DNA of 45,556 bases from an uncultured SAR116 cluster alpha proteobacterium (GCA_902622515.1 CACNQE010000013.1:1-45556); one strand, 5' to 3'; numbered from the stretch's first letter, positions 34,221-44,031 are shown. Translations and numbers: made by a program. Notes: generated by a model from the sequence alone, not told the origin.

Positions 34221-36551
34221 ATGGTAAACTCTAAAAAGCATTTTCAAAAAATTGCAGTATTAGGTGCTGGTACAATGGGCAGCGGCATCGCTGCCCAGAT
34301 TGCAAATGCAGGATTAGATGTGATGCTTATTGATTTAGCAGCTGAGGATAAAAATGCTATCTCTCCTGCAGAATTAGCAGTTCAGAGGCTCATTAATTCA
34401 GACCCACCGCAGCTTGTTTCAAAGCGAGTATCAAACCAAATAAAAACTGGAACGTTCGAATATGACCTAAATAAATTAAGCGACTATGACTGGGTAGTTG
34501 AGGCGGTGGTTGAACGACTTGAAGTCAAAAAATCAATTTATGCGCGTTTAAACAAAATAATAAAGCGAGATTGCATCGTAACATCGAATACATCCTCTAT
34601 TCCAATTTCATTATTAATGGAGGATATGGATATAGCCTTCCAAGAACGTTTTGCGATTACCCATTATTTTAATCCTGTTCGATATATGCGCTTGTTAGAA
34701 TTAGTTGTTGGAGAGCATACCAAAAGTGATGTTGTTGATAAACTTGCTGAATTCAATGATGTTATACTTGGTAAAGGAGTAATCAGGTGTAATGATACAC
34801 CAGGGTTTCTTGGTAATCGTCTTGGTGTTTATGCTATGCAAGTCGGCCTTAATGAGGCGTTAAAACGAAACATCCCCTTTGATGATGCAGACGCCATTCT
34901 TGGTAGGCCTATGGGTGTGCCAAAGACTGGAGTTTTTGGATTATATGATTTGATTGGTATAGATTTGATGTCAGATGTTGTTGCGTCAATGAGTGAAATT
35001 TTGCCAGAACAAGATGATTTTCAAAAAGTTGGTACAGATCCTGAACTTATTACTTCGCTTATAAATTCTGGTTATACAGGACAAAAAGGACTTGGTGGCT
35101 TTTACTTAGAAAGTAGTGGCGGAAGAAAGGTCAGAGATTTATCAAAGGAAGATGGCGAACTTATTCAATGGCGGGATATTAATCCATTACCAGAGATAGC
35201 AGAAAAAGCAGCAAAAGCCCAAAATGAACAAGATGAAGCACTATTAGTATTAATTGAGGATGATAGTGAATATGGCCGGTTTGCCTGCTCTGTATTGGCG
35301 CATATCTTTTGTTACGCAGGCCAGTTATTAGGAACAATTACTTCCAACCCTCAGGATATTGATGATGCAATGAAATTAGGGTTTAACTGGCAACGTGGTC
35401 CCTTTGAGATGATTGATGCTATTGGGCAAAAGCTTCTTTACAAATTAATCAGCGACGCGGGTCTTTCATTTCCTCAAAATCTAAAAACTGATACTCCTTT
35501 TTATTGTTTGGAAAATAATACTATATCGGTACTTCATGCTTTTGAAGGGTATATTCCAGTCAGTCTACCCCAGGGCTCTTTTAGGCTCCAAATTTTGAGA
35601 CGCACACTTCCAATACTTGAACAAAATAATGATGCCACTTGTTATGAGATAGAAAAGAATATGCGCCTAATTGAATTTCATTCAAAAGCTAATGCGTTGC
35701 GTCCTGGAACAGTTGATATATTAAAATATGCTGCCCACAATGCAGGAACTGGCCTAATCATACATAATGATTTTCAACATTTCTCGGCAGGTGTAGATTT
35801 GAATCACTTTAGGTTTTTAATAGAAAACAAAAATTGGGAGGAAATAGATCTATTTCTAAAAGAGTTTCAGGGAGTTGTAACCCAACTCAAATATTTACCA
35901 GTACCGGTTATTGGTGTGCCATCAGGTCTTGCCATAGGTGGAGGATTCGAAGTTCTGGCGCATTGCGATGCGCTTGTAGCACACGTTAATTCGACATTTG
36001 GTTTGGTGGAATCTGGGGTCGGTTTGTTGCCAGCAGGTGGAGGTGTCAAACAAAGTTATTTACGTTGGTTTGAGAAAACAAATGATTGGGATGAAGCTGC
36101 ATGGCAGTGTTGGATGCAAATAGGGTATGGTAAAGTTGGTACATCTCCGGATATGTCATCAAAATATCAATATTTCTTGCCGGATAGAGATTTACAAGTA
36201 ATGAACAAGGATAGATTGTTTGAACAGGCAGTTTCTCTAAATATTGACCTTCAGAAAACATACGCACCGCCTAAAAAACCAGTTTTTAAATTGGCAAATT
36301 CAATTTTACGTAAAAAAATGTACAAGTTTATGAAAAAGGGCGTCCAGGACGGAATATTTACGCCTCATAATTTCACGACTGCTATGGCGATTGCAGACGT
36401 GATTGTTGCGAAGGAAGGCGAGAGCCAATCTGCTACAGAACAAGATATATTTGACAGAGAGCGCTTAAATTTTATAAATCTTGCAAAAACGCCTCAGACT
36501 TTAGGTCGAATTTGTTCATTGCTCGACTCTGGAACAGCTGAGCAGAATTAG
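34221..36551 (+). CDS. 3-hydroxyacyl-CoA dehydrogenase / enoyl-CoA hydratase fusion, FadN-like
   Basis: A 776-residue protein with an NAD-binding 3-hydroxyacyl-CoA dehydrogenase first (IAVLGAGTMGSGIAAQIANA; substrate region SNTSSIPISLL and AITHYFNPVRYMRLLELV; helical part with NDTPGFLGNRLG) and a crotonase domain at the end (IHNDFQHFSAGVDLNHF, GVPSGLAIGGGFEVLAHCD, FGLVESGVGLLPAGGG). This order is that of FadN of Bacillus, the reverse of FadB. It performs the hydration and second oxidation of beta-oxidation. AAAGG lies 8 bases before the ATG. It converges on the acyl-CoA ligase gene. Chain length and substrate cannot be told. Confidence 0.9.
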   Translation: MVNSKKHFQKIAVLGAGTMGSGIAAQIANAGLDVMLIDLAAEDKNAISPAELAVQRLINSDPPQLVSKRVSNQIKTGTFEYDLNKLSDYDWVVEAVVERLEVKKSIYARLNKIIKRDCIVTSNTSSIPISLLMEDMDIAFQERFAITHYFNPVRYMRLLELVVGEHTKSDVVDKLAEFNDVILGKGVIRCNDTPGFLGNRLGVYAMQVGLNEALKRNIPFDDADAILGRPMGVPKTGVFGLYDLIGIDLMSDVVASMSEILPEQDDFQKVGTDPELITSLINSGYTGQKGLGGFYLESSGGRKVRDLSKEDGELIQWRDINPLPEIAEKAAKAQNEQDEALLVLIEDDSEYGRFACSVLAHIFCYAGQLLGTITSNPQDIDDAMKLGFNWQRGPFEMIDAIGQKLLYKLISDAGLSFPQNLKTDTPFYCLENNTISVLHAFEGYIPVSLPQGSFRLQILRRTLPILEQNNDATCYEIEKNMRLIEFHSKANALRPGTVDILKYAAHNAGTGLIIHNDFQHFSAGVDLNHFRFLIENKNWEEIDLFLKEFQGVVTQLKYLPVPVIGVPSGLAIGGGFEVLAHCDALVAHVNSTFGLVESGVGLLPAGGGVKQSYLRWFEKTNDWDEAAWQCWMQIGYGKVGTSPDMSSKYQYFLPDRDLQVMNKDRLFEQAVSLNIDLQKTYAPPKKPVFKLANSILRKKMYKFMKKGVQDGIFTPHNFTTAMAIADVIVAKEGESQSATEQDIFDRERLNFINLAKTPQTLGRICSLLDSGTAEQN

Positions 36552-36591
36552 TATAACTTTTTTCAAAATTTACTATTATTAGTTTCGAATT

Positions 36592-38241
36592 TTATTCAGA
36601 AGACTTCAATGATTGGCGAAGTATGTATTTCTGGATTTTACCAGTTGACGTTTTGGGAATTTCCTGAAAAATCACTGTTTTTGGTGTTTTAAACCCCGCC
36701 AAATGTTGGCGACAGAACGAGATAATTTCTTCTTCTGTAGCTGAGGTGTTTGGTTTCATCTCAACAAAAGCACAAGGCGTTTCCCCCCATTTTTCGTCTT
36801 TTTTGGCAACTACTGCAGCAAAAGCAATATTCTCATGTCGATAAAGAACATTCTCAAGTTCAACAGAAGAGATGTTCTCACCTCCGGATATAATAATATC
36901 TTTTAATCTATCTTTAATTTCTACATAGCCAGATTTATGACGAACGGCTAAATCACCTGACCTAAAAAAATCATCAGCTAAGCTGTCTTCAGTAGCTTTT
37001 CGGTTTTTATGGTAGCCTTTCATAATTGTATTTGAGCGAACAACAATTTCTCCTATTGTTAATCCATCAGCTGGAACGGGTTTATTAGTATCTCGGTCAA
37101 GAACATCTACTAATTCAGTATGGGTGAATTGCACACCTTGTTGCGCTTTTATGATTGCTTGCTCAGCAAATTCAAGGATATCCCATTTATCTTGCCATAC
37201 GCATTGCACAACATGGCCATAGGTTTCTGTTAAGCCGTAAACCTGCATCACGTCAAATCCTAATGCCTCAATTTTTTGTAAAATTGCAGCTGGAGGTGGA
37301 GCGCCTGCGGTCATCACTTGAACTGGCCATTTCGGTTTGAACTGAATTTCCTTTCGCGCGTTGACAAGCATACCTAAAATAATAGGAGCTCCTCCAAAAT
37401 GGGTTACGTTATGTTTTTGGATAAGGGAAAAAATTGTTTCTGCAGTAAGCTGGCGTGTACAGATCACCTTTCCTGCAAGTAAACCCATCATCCAAGCGTG
37501 TCCCCACCCATTACAGTGAAACATTGGAACAGTATATAAGTACGTTGGATGCATCTGCATCTGCCATGCAGGTATTGTACCCATTGCCATTAGATAAGCA
37601 CCACGATGATGATAAACAACACCTTTAGGCAGTCCACCTGTTCCAGATGTATAATTTAGACATATCGCATCCCATTCATCATCAGGAAGCTGCCAATTAA
37701 ATTTGCCATCTCCTAATTCAATTAATTGCTCATAAGTATATTGGCCAATTGGAGTTGCTGAAACACTAGAGCTATCTTGTTTGTCAATTATATCAATTAT
37801 TTTAAAATCAGTATATTTTGATTGTTTTAATGCCTTTGAGATAACATCTGAGAAACCGGTATCTGAAATCAGGATTCTAGGTTCTGCATGTTCAAAAATG
37901 TAGGCAATAGTATCGGCATCAAGCCTAATATTAACTGTATTTAAGACGCCTCCAGCCATTGCAACTGCAAATTGACATTCAAACATTTCAGGTGTATTTG
38001 CTGCAATTACCGTTACCACTTCTCCTTTCTTTAATCCAATTTGCTGTAAACCAGATGCAAGTCTTATGCATCTATCATAGGTCTCATGCCATAGATATTC
38101 TCTATTTCCGTAAATCAAAGAAACCATATTGGGGTAAAGATTACAGGTGCGTTCCAAAAAAGATACAGGGCTCAGTGGGACATAATTAGCCTTTCGTTTG
38201 GACATAAATGCTGCATTAATTTCATCGATATTTTTTGCCAT
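36592..38241 (-). CDS. AMP-dependent acyl-CoA synthetase
   Basis: A 549-residue ANL-superfamily ligase that activates a carboxylic acid through an acyl-adenylate to its CoA thioester. The P-loop is LNYTSGTGGLPKGVVYHHRG, the adenine region MQVYGLTETYGH, the aspartate in FFRSGDLAVRH and the hinge KDIISGGENISS are all visible, with the catalytic lysine near the end in KTSTGKIQKYILR. The N-terminal PLSPVSFLERTCNLYPN and HETYDRCIRLASGLQQIGL are typical of the broad medium-chain or aromatic-acid group and do not resemble DmdB. AGGAAAATAC precedes the ATG. It converges on the FadN-like gene and is divergent from soeABC. It supplies the CoA ester for the neighbouring beta-oxidation enzymes. Confidence 0.9.
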   Translation of the reverse strand: MAKNIDEINAAFMSKRKANYVPLSPVSFLERTCNLYPNMVSLIYGNREYLWHETYDRCIRLASGLQQIGLKKGEVVTVIAANTPEMFECQFAVAMAGGVLNTVNIRLDADTIAYIFEHAEPRILISDTGFSDVISKALKQSKYTDFKIIDIIDKQDSSSVSATPIGQYTYEQLIELGDGKFNWQLPDDEWDAICLNYTSGTGGLPKGVVYHHRGAYLMAMGTIPAWQMQMHPTYLYTVPMFHCNGWGHAWMMGLLAGKVICTRQLTAETIFSLIQKHNVTHFGGAPIILGMLVNARKEIQFKPKWPVQVMTAGAPPPAAILQKIEALGFDVMQVYGLTETYGHVVQCVWQDKWDILEFAEQAIIKAQQGVQFTHTELVDVLDRDTNKPVPADGLTIGEIVVRSNTIMKGYHKNRKATEDSLADDFFRSGDLAVRHKSGYVEIKDRLKDIIISGGENISSVELENVLYRHENIAFAAVVAKKDEKWGETPCAFVEMKPNTSATEEEIISFCRQHLAGFKTPKTVIFQEIPKTSTGKIQKYILRQSLKSSE

Positions 38242-38301
38242 GTATTTTCCTGAAAAATTAAAATTACTTTTTCTAAGATGATGGTTTAAATTCTTTTTTA
38301 C

Positions 38302-38318
38302 TTCAATATAAAATTGAA
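38302..38318. promoter_or_regulatory. Short inverted repeat between the acyl-CoA ligase and soeA genes
   Basis: TTCAAT-N5-ATTGAA is a symmetric repeat in the divergent promoter region between the ligase (minus) and soeA (plus). It may be an operator for either gene. The match to no named family was recognised, and the region is AT-rich, so chance is possible. Confidence 0.25.
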
Positions 38319-38460
38319 AATAGAGTTTTCTTATAATTTATGTATATGTTATCTTTGGTTTCTTGTTAAAATACATTTAGTGATTTTATTTAAACAAGAG
38401 TAGTAAAACTCAAATAGGTTGATAAAGAACGATTTAGCTTTGTCAGAGGGAAATGCAGAG

Positions 38461-41286
38461 ATGGCAAAAGCTGGTTATAAACAGCCAGAAATTGAACTTT
38501 CAAAATCAATTTCAGACGAAATAAAAACAACAACATGCTATATGTGTGCGTGTCGATGCGGTATAAAGGTATATTTAAAAGATAACAAAGTAAAATATAT
38601 TGAAGGTAATCGAGACCATCCAGTGAATAAAGGAGTATTATGTGGTAAAGGTGCCGCAGGAATTATGCAACATTATTCACCTGCCCGACTAAAAGCACCG
38701 CTTAAAAGAGTTGGTCCTCGTGGCTCAGGAGAGTTTGAAGAAATAAGTTGGGATGAAGCGCTAACTTTAGCGACTTCATGGCTTTCTGAAATCAGAAACA
38801 ATGACCCAAGAAAAATGGCTCTTTTCACTGGAAGAGACCAAAGCCAAGCCTTAACAGGATGGTGGGCATCACAATTTGGTACACCAAATTTTGCAGCTCA
38901 TGGAGGTTTTTGTTCGGTAAATATGGCTGCAGCAGGATTACACACTTTTGGCGGTTCATTCTGGGAATTTGGCGAGCCTGATTGGGATTTAACGGAATAT
39001 TTTATGCTTTGGGGCGTTGCAGAAGACCATGCCTCTAACCCAATTAAAAAAGCTATTGGTAAGCTAAAAAAAAGAGGTGTCAAAATCACAGTAATTAATC
39101 CAATTAGAACTGGTTATGGGGCCGTTGCTGATGAATGGATTGGAATTAAACCTGGAACAGATGGTTTGTTTGCAGGTGCATTAATACATCAGTTGCTGGT
39201 AAATCAGGCCGTTGATATTGATTATCTGCAACGTTATACCAATGCCACTTGGCTAGTTATAAATTCACCGGGGGCAGAGGATTTAGGTTTAATTGCAAGA
39301 GATGATGAAGGAAATCCATTAGCTTTTGATATTGTCGAAAGCTCTCTAATTAACGCTAATCAAAAATCGTCAAATCATGCACTACATGGCGAGTATACTT
39401 TACCAGACGGAAGGAAAGCTACTCCTTCGTTTTCTTTAATTGCAAATCGTTTTTTATCAGAAGAATATTCTCCTAAATCGGTAAGTATTAAAACAGGTGT
39501 GGCGGCAGAAACCATAATTCGGATTGCAGATGAGTTAGCAAAAACAGCATTTGAAAAAGAACGTCGTATTAAGCAGGAATGGACTGACTGGAATGGTGTT
39601 CAACACAGCGAGTTCATAGGAAGACCTGTCTCCATGCATGCAATGCGAGGAATATCGGCTCACTCGAATGGTTTTAACAGCTGCAGGATAATTCATTATC
39701 TACAAATATTACTCGGGGCGATTGATTGTCCTGGTGGATTTAGATACAAGCCACCATTCCCAAAAGCTGTTCCACCAGCTTTGCGTCCTGCTGGGAAATT
39801 AGAAGATGTTCGTCCTGGAGAACCAATGCCAGGAGCACCATTAGGGTTTGTGACATCTCCGGCTGATTTGCTCGTAGACCATGAGGGTAATGCGCTGAGA
39901 ATTGACAATGCTTATTCTTGGGAAGCACCATTTTCTGCACACGGTTTAATGCATATGGTAATTCATAATGCAGCCAATAAAAAGCCATATAATTTGGAAC
40001 TACTATTTTTATATATGGCAAACATGGGTTGGAACTCTTCGATGGATATCCCAGAAACATTGAATAATCTTACAAAAATAAATCCTGAAACTGGTGAATA
40101 TGCTATACCAAGAATTATATATTCAGATGCTTATTATTCTGAAACCATCGCTTATGCGGATCTAATTCTTCCGGATACAACTTATCTGGAGAGATGGGAT
40201 GCTATATCTTTGTTAGATCGACCCATTTCTGAACCCAATGCTGCTATTGATGCAATAAGAAACCCTGTTGTAGAACCTGACAGAGATGTACGACCTTTTC
40301 AAACAGTACTTATTGAATTGGGTGCGCGCCTCGGACTTCCAGGTATGACAAATAATGATGGTAGCCCAAAATATAATGATTATGCTGACTACATTATTAA
40401 CCATGAAAGAGGTAACGGTATAGGTACTTTAGCTGGCTGGCGCGGAGAAGATGGGGAACAAGTTGGTGTAGGTTCTCCAAATAAAGATCAATTAAAAAGA
40501 TATCAAGAAAATAATTGTTTTTTTTCTAACGCTGTCCCGTCAAACGCGCGCTATTTTAAGCATGCAAATAGGAGTTATCTTAAATGGGCTAAATCACAGG
40601 GATTTATAAATTCTACAAAACCAATCATATTTGAATTATATAATGAGGCACTGCAGAAATTTAGATTATCAGCAGATGGAAAATTTGAACCAAAAGTCCC
40701 TAGGTTGCATCAAAAAAGAATATCGTCATATTTTGATCCAATTGCATTTTGGTATCCACCGTTAGAAGAGAGCAAGCTTGATGGAGAACGATATCGATTT
40801 CATGCGATAAGTCAGAGGCCAATGCACATGTATCATTCCTGGGGTTCACAGAATGCTTGGTTACGTCAAATATCAAATTCAAATAAACTATACATGAATA
40901 GAAAAAGAGGGACTGAATTAGCTCTTAAAGATGATGATTGGATTGAAGTATCTAGTCATATAGGAAAAGTATTATGTCAGGTAAAATTAATGTCTGGGTG
41001 TCAGATTGATACTGTATGGACATGGAATGCTATCGGAAAAAGAGCAGGGGCATGGGGACTAAATAAGGAATCTCCTGAGTTTCGAAAAGGGTTTCTTTTG
41101 AACCATTTAATTTCGGCTCTTTTGCCAGAAAAAGAAGGAGGGTTTCACTACAGCAATTCAGATCCTATTACGGGTCAAGCTGCGTGGTATGATTTAAAGG
41201 TCCATATACAAAAGGCAAAACCGTCAAATAATCAGCGTTCGGAGCCTTATTTTTTACCTATTACTGCAAATATTAAAAGAAAGTAA
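38461..41286 (+). CDS. soeA: SoeA-like sulfite dehydrogenase (quinone), molybdopterin catalytic subunit
   Basis: A 941-residue cytoplasmic molybdoenzyme. The [4Fe-4S] ligands are C26, C29, C33 and C61 (TCYMCACRCG and VLCGKG), in the CX2CX3CX27C spacing of the PsrA/PhsA/SoeA group. HGGFCSVNMAAAGLHTFGGS, GRDQSQALTG and INPIRTGYGAVADEWIGI match my recollection of SoeA of Roseobacter and purple sulfur bacteria, which oxidises sulfite to sulfate and gives electrons to quinone. No twin-arginine leader is present, as expected for SoeA and unlike PsrA or DmsA. ATG 38461 follows GAGGGAAATGCAGAG; the TTG at 38419 lacks a site. The three genes together give near-typical Soe sizes. The assignment is strong but rests on motif memory, not alignment. 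Confidence 0.87.
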   Translation: MAKAGYKQPEIELSKSISDEIKTTTCYMCACRCGIKVYLKDNKVKYIEGNRDHPVNKGVLCGKGAAGIMQHYSPARLKAPLKRVGPRGSGEFEEISWDEALTLATSWLSEIRNNDPRKMALFTGRDQSQALTGWWASQFGTPNFAAHGGFCSVNMAAAGLHTFGGSFWEFGEPDWDLTEYFMLWGVAEDHASNPIKKAIGKLKKRGVKITVINPIRTGYGAVADEWIGIKPGTDGLFAGALIHQLLVNQAVDIDYLQRYTNATWLVINSPGAEDLGLIARDDEGNPLAFDIVESSLINANQKSSNHALHGEYTLPDGRKATPSFSLIANRFLSEEYSPKSVSIKTGVAAETIIRIADELAKTAFEKERRIKQEWTDWNGVQHSEFIGRPVSMHAMRGISAHSNGFNSCRIIHYLQILLGAIDCPGGFRYKPPFPKAVPPALRPAGKLEDVRPGEPMPGAPLGFVTSPADLLVDHEGNALRIDNAYSWEAPFSAHGLMHMVIHNAANKKPYNLELLFLYMANMGWNSSMDIPETLNNLTKINPETGEYAIPRIIYSDAYYSETIAYADLILPDTTYLERWDAISLLDRPISEPNAAIDAIRNPVVEPDRDVRPFQTVLIELGARLGLPGMTNNDGSPKYNDYADYIINHERGNGIGTLAGWRGEDGEQVGVGSPNKDQLKRYQENNCFFSNAVPSNARYFKHANRSYLKWAKSQGFINSTKPIIFELYNEALQKFRLSADGKFEPKVPRLHQKRISSYFDPIAFWYPPLEESKLDGERYRFHAISQRPMHMYHSWGSQNAWLRQISNSNKLYMNRKRGTELALKDDDWIEVSSHIGKVLCQVKLMSGCQIDTVWTWNAIGKRAGAWGLNKESPEFRKGFLLNHLISALLPEKEGGFHYSNSDPITGQAAWYDLKVHIQKAKPSNNQRSEPYFLPITANIKRK

Positions 41287-41323
41287 GTGTAATCGCTTTT
41301 TAAATTTTTTTTGGAGAACTTTT

Positions 41324-42088
41324 GTGACTGATTTGCCTTCTGGAACTGATAAAAAACTTGGTTTACTAATTGACCTTGACATTTGTGTTGGCTGTCATGG
41401 GTGCGTTACAAGTTGCAAGGAATGGAATAGTACAGATGATGATTTACCATTGTCTGATTTCGATTCCTATGGTGAGGCTCCAGATGGGATATTTCTTAAT
41501 AGAGTCCATGGATATGAAACTGATGATGGCATTTTAAGTCAAACAGTGCATTTTCCACGTTCTTGCTTACATTGTGAGCAGCCAGAATGTGTCACTGTTT
41601 GTCCAACCGGTGCTAGCTATAAAAGGCAAGAGGATGGTATTGTTCTAGTAAATCCAGAAACATGCATAGGATGTAAACTATGTTCTTGGGCTTGTCCATA
41701 TGGAGCGCGGGAATATGACCATAAACAAGGTATAATGAAGAAATGTACTTTGTGCGTAGACCGAATATATAATGAGGAACTTGAAGAAGAAGATAGAAAA
41801 CCCGCATGTGTTCTAGCCTGTCCCACAAGTGCGAGATTATTTGGTGATTTTTCTGATCCTCAAAGTGATGTATCAATATTATCTGAAAAGCGTGGTGGTG
41901 TAGCACTTATGGATAATTTGGGATATAAACCAGTTAACAGATATCTGCCACCAAGAAAAAAACATATAACAAGTGAACAAAATTCTAAAAATAATGCTAA
42001 TTTGCAAAAGTTTTCTGATTTAAAGCCAAGTAATGCTAATTCAAAGCTTGAAGAATTTTTTTCGTGGCTAGATCAGAAACTATCATGA
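41324..42088 (+). CDS. soeB: SoeB-like iron-sulfur subunit
   Basis: A 254-residue ferredoxin-type electron carrier with four [4Fe-4S] motifs: CVGCHGCVTSCKEWN (C21, C24, C27, C31), CLHCEQPECVTVC, CIGCKLCSWACPYGAREY and CTLCVDRIY with CVLACPTSAR. This is the DmsB/SoeB arrangement that passes electrons from the molybdenum subunit to the membrane subunit. The start is GTG 41324, with GGAGA seven bases upstream. It lies 37 bases after soeA and 61 bases before soeC, so it is in the same operon. The C-terminal ~70 residues are lysine-rich with no recognised fold. Confidence 0.9.
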   Translation: MTDLPSGTDKKLGLLIDLDICVGCHGCVTSCKEWNSTDDDLPLSDFDSYGEAPDGIFLNRVHGYETDDGILSQTVHFPRSCLHCEQPECVTVCPTGASYKRQEDGIVLVNPETCIGCKLCSWACPYGAREYDHKQGIMKKCTLCVDRIYNEELEEEDRKPACVLACPTSARLFGDFSDPQSDVSILSEKRGGVALMDNLGYKPVNRYLPPRKKHITSEQNSKNNANLQKFSDLKPSNANSKLEEFFSWLDQKLS

Positions 42089-42149
42089 AACTAAATATTT
42101 TTAGAAGTAGAATTAAAATTTCTATTTTCAGAGCGATGGAGCATGCTTC

Positions 42150-43112
42150 TTGAGCCCGGCTTATTCTATAATTTTTTTTACTGTTTTTTCAGGAGCAGGC
42201 TATGGCCTTTTAGCTATAATTAGTTTGACTACCCTTACGAGTTTGTTACCTGATTCTACATTGCTTAATTTAATTATGTTAATTCTTTCTCTGTTGTTAA
42301 TTTCTGTGGGACTCTTATTTTCTACTACTCATTTGGGACATCCTGAGAGAGCATGGAGAGCTATGTCACAATGGAAGACATCTTGGTTATCTAGAGAGGG
42401 ATTGCTTGCCCTAATAACATATGTGCCAGCATTGTTGCTCTGCGTTATTTGGACAGCTATGTTAATCCAATCATTTTCATCTCAAAGCATCAATGAATTA
42501 GAAAATTATGTAGCGTTGATTGGAGGGGTTTGTGGATTATGTGCAATCTCAACGGTTTTTTGTACAGGGAAGATATACGCTTCTCTTAAGACTATACCTG
42601 CATGGAATTATTTTCTCACAACGCCAATTTTTTTCTTACTTTCGATTGTGAACGGACTTTTACTGTGGATATTTTTTAATTGTGTTTTTAGCTATAAAGT
42701 AAATAACTTTGTAGTCTTATTCAGTGTATTTATGCTAGGGGCAGCGTTTCTATTGAAATGGGTATATTGGAACTTTGTAGATCAGGTAAAGTTTAGTGTT
42801 ACAAAAGCTGAAGCCATAGGATTAGAAAAAAATACTACAGTACAAAATTTAGAACCAGCACATCAAACACAAAATTATCTAATGAGAGAGATGGGATATA
42901 ATGTTGCTCGCAAACATGCCTTGAAATTGCGTTGGTTTGCTTCTTGGGCAGCCTTTATTATTCCTGGGATTTGTTTGTTAGTTGGAGTTACAGATTCCTC
43001 ATACATGCCAATAACTAGTTTTATTGCTTTATTATGTCTAATAGTGGGGCTTATTATTGAAAGATGGTTGTTTTTTGCAGAGGCGAAACATGTTATCACG
43101 CTTTATTATTAA
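42150..43112 (+). CDS. soeC: SoeC-like membrane anchor (DmsC/NrfD-like fold)
   Basis: A 320-residue integral membrane protein with about eight hydrophobic segments. The N terminus SPAYSIIFFTVFSGAGYGLLAI and STTHLGHPERAWRAMSQWKTSWLSREG are characteristic of SoeC/DmsC membrane anchors, which hold the A and B subunits at the inner face of the membrane and pass electrons to quinone. The start is TTG 42150, preceded by ATGGAGCATGCTTC. The ATG inside that site opens only a five-codon frame. The stop is convergent with the DUF4198 gene. With soeAB it completes the sulfite dehydrogenase complex. Confidence 0.88.
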   Translation: MSPAYSIIFFTVFSGAGYGLLAIISLTTLTSLLPDSTLLNLIMLILSLLLISVGLLFSTTHLGHPERAWRAMSQWKTSWLSREGLLALITYVPALLLCVIWTAMLIQSFSSQSINELENYVALIGGVCGLCAISTVFCTGKIYASLKTIPAWNYFLTTPIFFLLSIVNGLLLWIFFNCVFSYKVNNFVVLFSVFMLGAAFLLKWVYWNFVDQVKFSVTKAEAIGLEKNTTVQNLEPAHQTQNYLMREMGYNVARKHALKLRWFASWAAFIIPGICLLVGVTDSSYMPITSFIALLCLIVGLIIERWLFFAEAKHVITLYY

Positions 43113-43173
43113 AAATTGAATTTTCTATACTTTATGTGCGCCAATTTATTTTACAAATTTTTTCATTTTTACA

Positions 43174-43998
43174 TCAATCTGATTTAAGAGTGGCAGATGC
43201 CCACAGGGATTCCCAAATTGCTCCTTCAGGATTTGAGGTTGGTTCAATTTTCCGAATTATAACAGAATCAATTAAATAGCTCATGTCTGGAAAAGTGCTT
43301 AAAGTAAAAATACCATTTTTATCTGTTCTGGCTAATGATTTTTTTACTTTCCCAGCATTATTTTTTGAAAAAATAGTAACCTGTGAATTTGGGTGTGGTA
43401 TCCCTTTGTAGTAAAGAGAAAAAGAAATGTTCTTACTTATGTTGAAGGGTAAATCAGTATCTTCCATTACCCATTCAAATTCCATTCCAGAATACCTATC
43501 TTTCCCACTACTGTTTTGAACAGAAATAAAGCTTTTAGAAAAGCGCGTATACGTCTCTTTAAATCCTTTTTTAGGAAGATTTAGAGACAAATGCTGGCTT
43601 TGTATTTCTGGGAAACCTTTCTCTTCTGTAAAATTTATAAACTTTTGAAAATCATTATATGTGAGGTAGGTAGGGGACGACTGATATAAAATCACAGATA
43701 AACCCTTATGAAGGGGAATGAGATTTAAGGCTGGACGATCACCAATTCTACCATTTACCTTTTGACTGTCATTCTGGTACAGCACTTCGAATCTTGAAAA
43801 GTTATTTTTCATATAAGGATTTTCATACCCAGAGAAATCTTGACCAACAAAAAGTGAGGCGCTGAGAACATCGCCTATATTAAGCTTATATTTTTTTGGC
43901 TCTATCCAAAATTCATGTGCTAAGATTGGATAGCTAATTATGCAAAATACAGATGAAATAGTTGCAAAAATTGACAGTTTTTTATATAAGCGTTTCAT
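43174..43998 (-). CDS. DUF4198-family periplasmic protein
   Basis: A 274-residue secreted protein. The N-terminal leader LYKKLSIFATISSVFC, with a hydrophobic stretch ending near ILA, is a Sec signal. The mature protein begins HEFWIEPKKYKLNIGD, the hallmark of DUF4198, a family often linked to metal uptake and found near cobalt/nickel transport genes. Later parts are beta-rich (VTIFSKNNAGKVKKSLARTDKNGIFTL). It is divergent from the HupE/UreJ-like gene by only 33 bases, so the two share a promoter region. It may bind a metal for that transporter. Function is not established for the family. Confidence 0.8.
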   Translation of the reverse strand: MKRLYKKLSIFATISSVFCIISYPILAHEFWIEPKKYKLNIGDVLSASLFVGQDFSGYENPYMKNNFSRFEVLYQNDSQKVNGRIGDRPALNLIPLHKGLSVILYQSSPTYLTYNDFQKFINFTEEKGFPEIQSQHLSLNLPKKGFKETYTRFSKSFISVQNSSGKDRYSGMEFEWVMEDTDLPFNISKNISFSLYYKGIPHPNSQVTIFSKNNAGKVKKSLARTDKNGIFTLSTFPDMSYLIDSVIIRKIEPTSNPEGAIWESLWASATLKSD

Positions 43999-44031
43999 AA
44001 AATCGTCCTCTCACTACCAAAAAAACGGGTC

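Noticed and set aside
36592-38241. DmdB (methylmercaptopropionate-CoA ligase) identity for the acyl-CoA synthetase
   Set aside because: The N-terminal region and motifs fit the broad medium-chain or aromatic-acid ligase group better than DmdB as I remember it, so no DMSP role is claimed.
39740-40060. 106-codon minus-strand frame inside soeA
   Set aside because: It lies inside a strongly supported molybdoenzyme gene, and the encoded sequence has no recognisable fold.
41613-41906. 97-codon minus-strand frame inside soeB
   Set aside because: It is the antisense of a cysteine-rich, clearly real ferredoxin gene and has no domain of its own.
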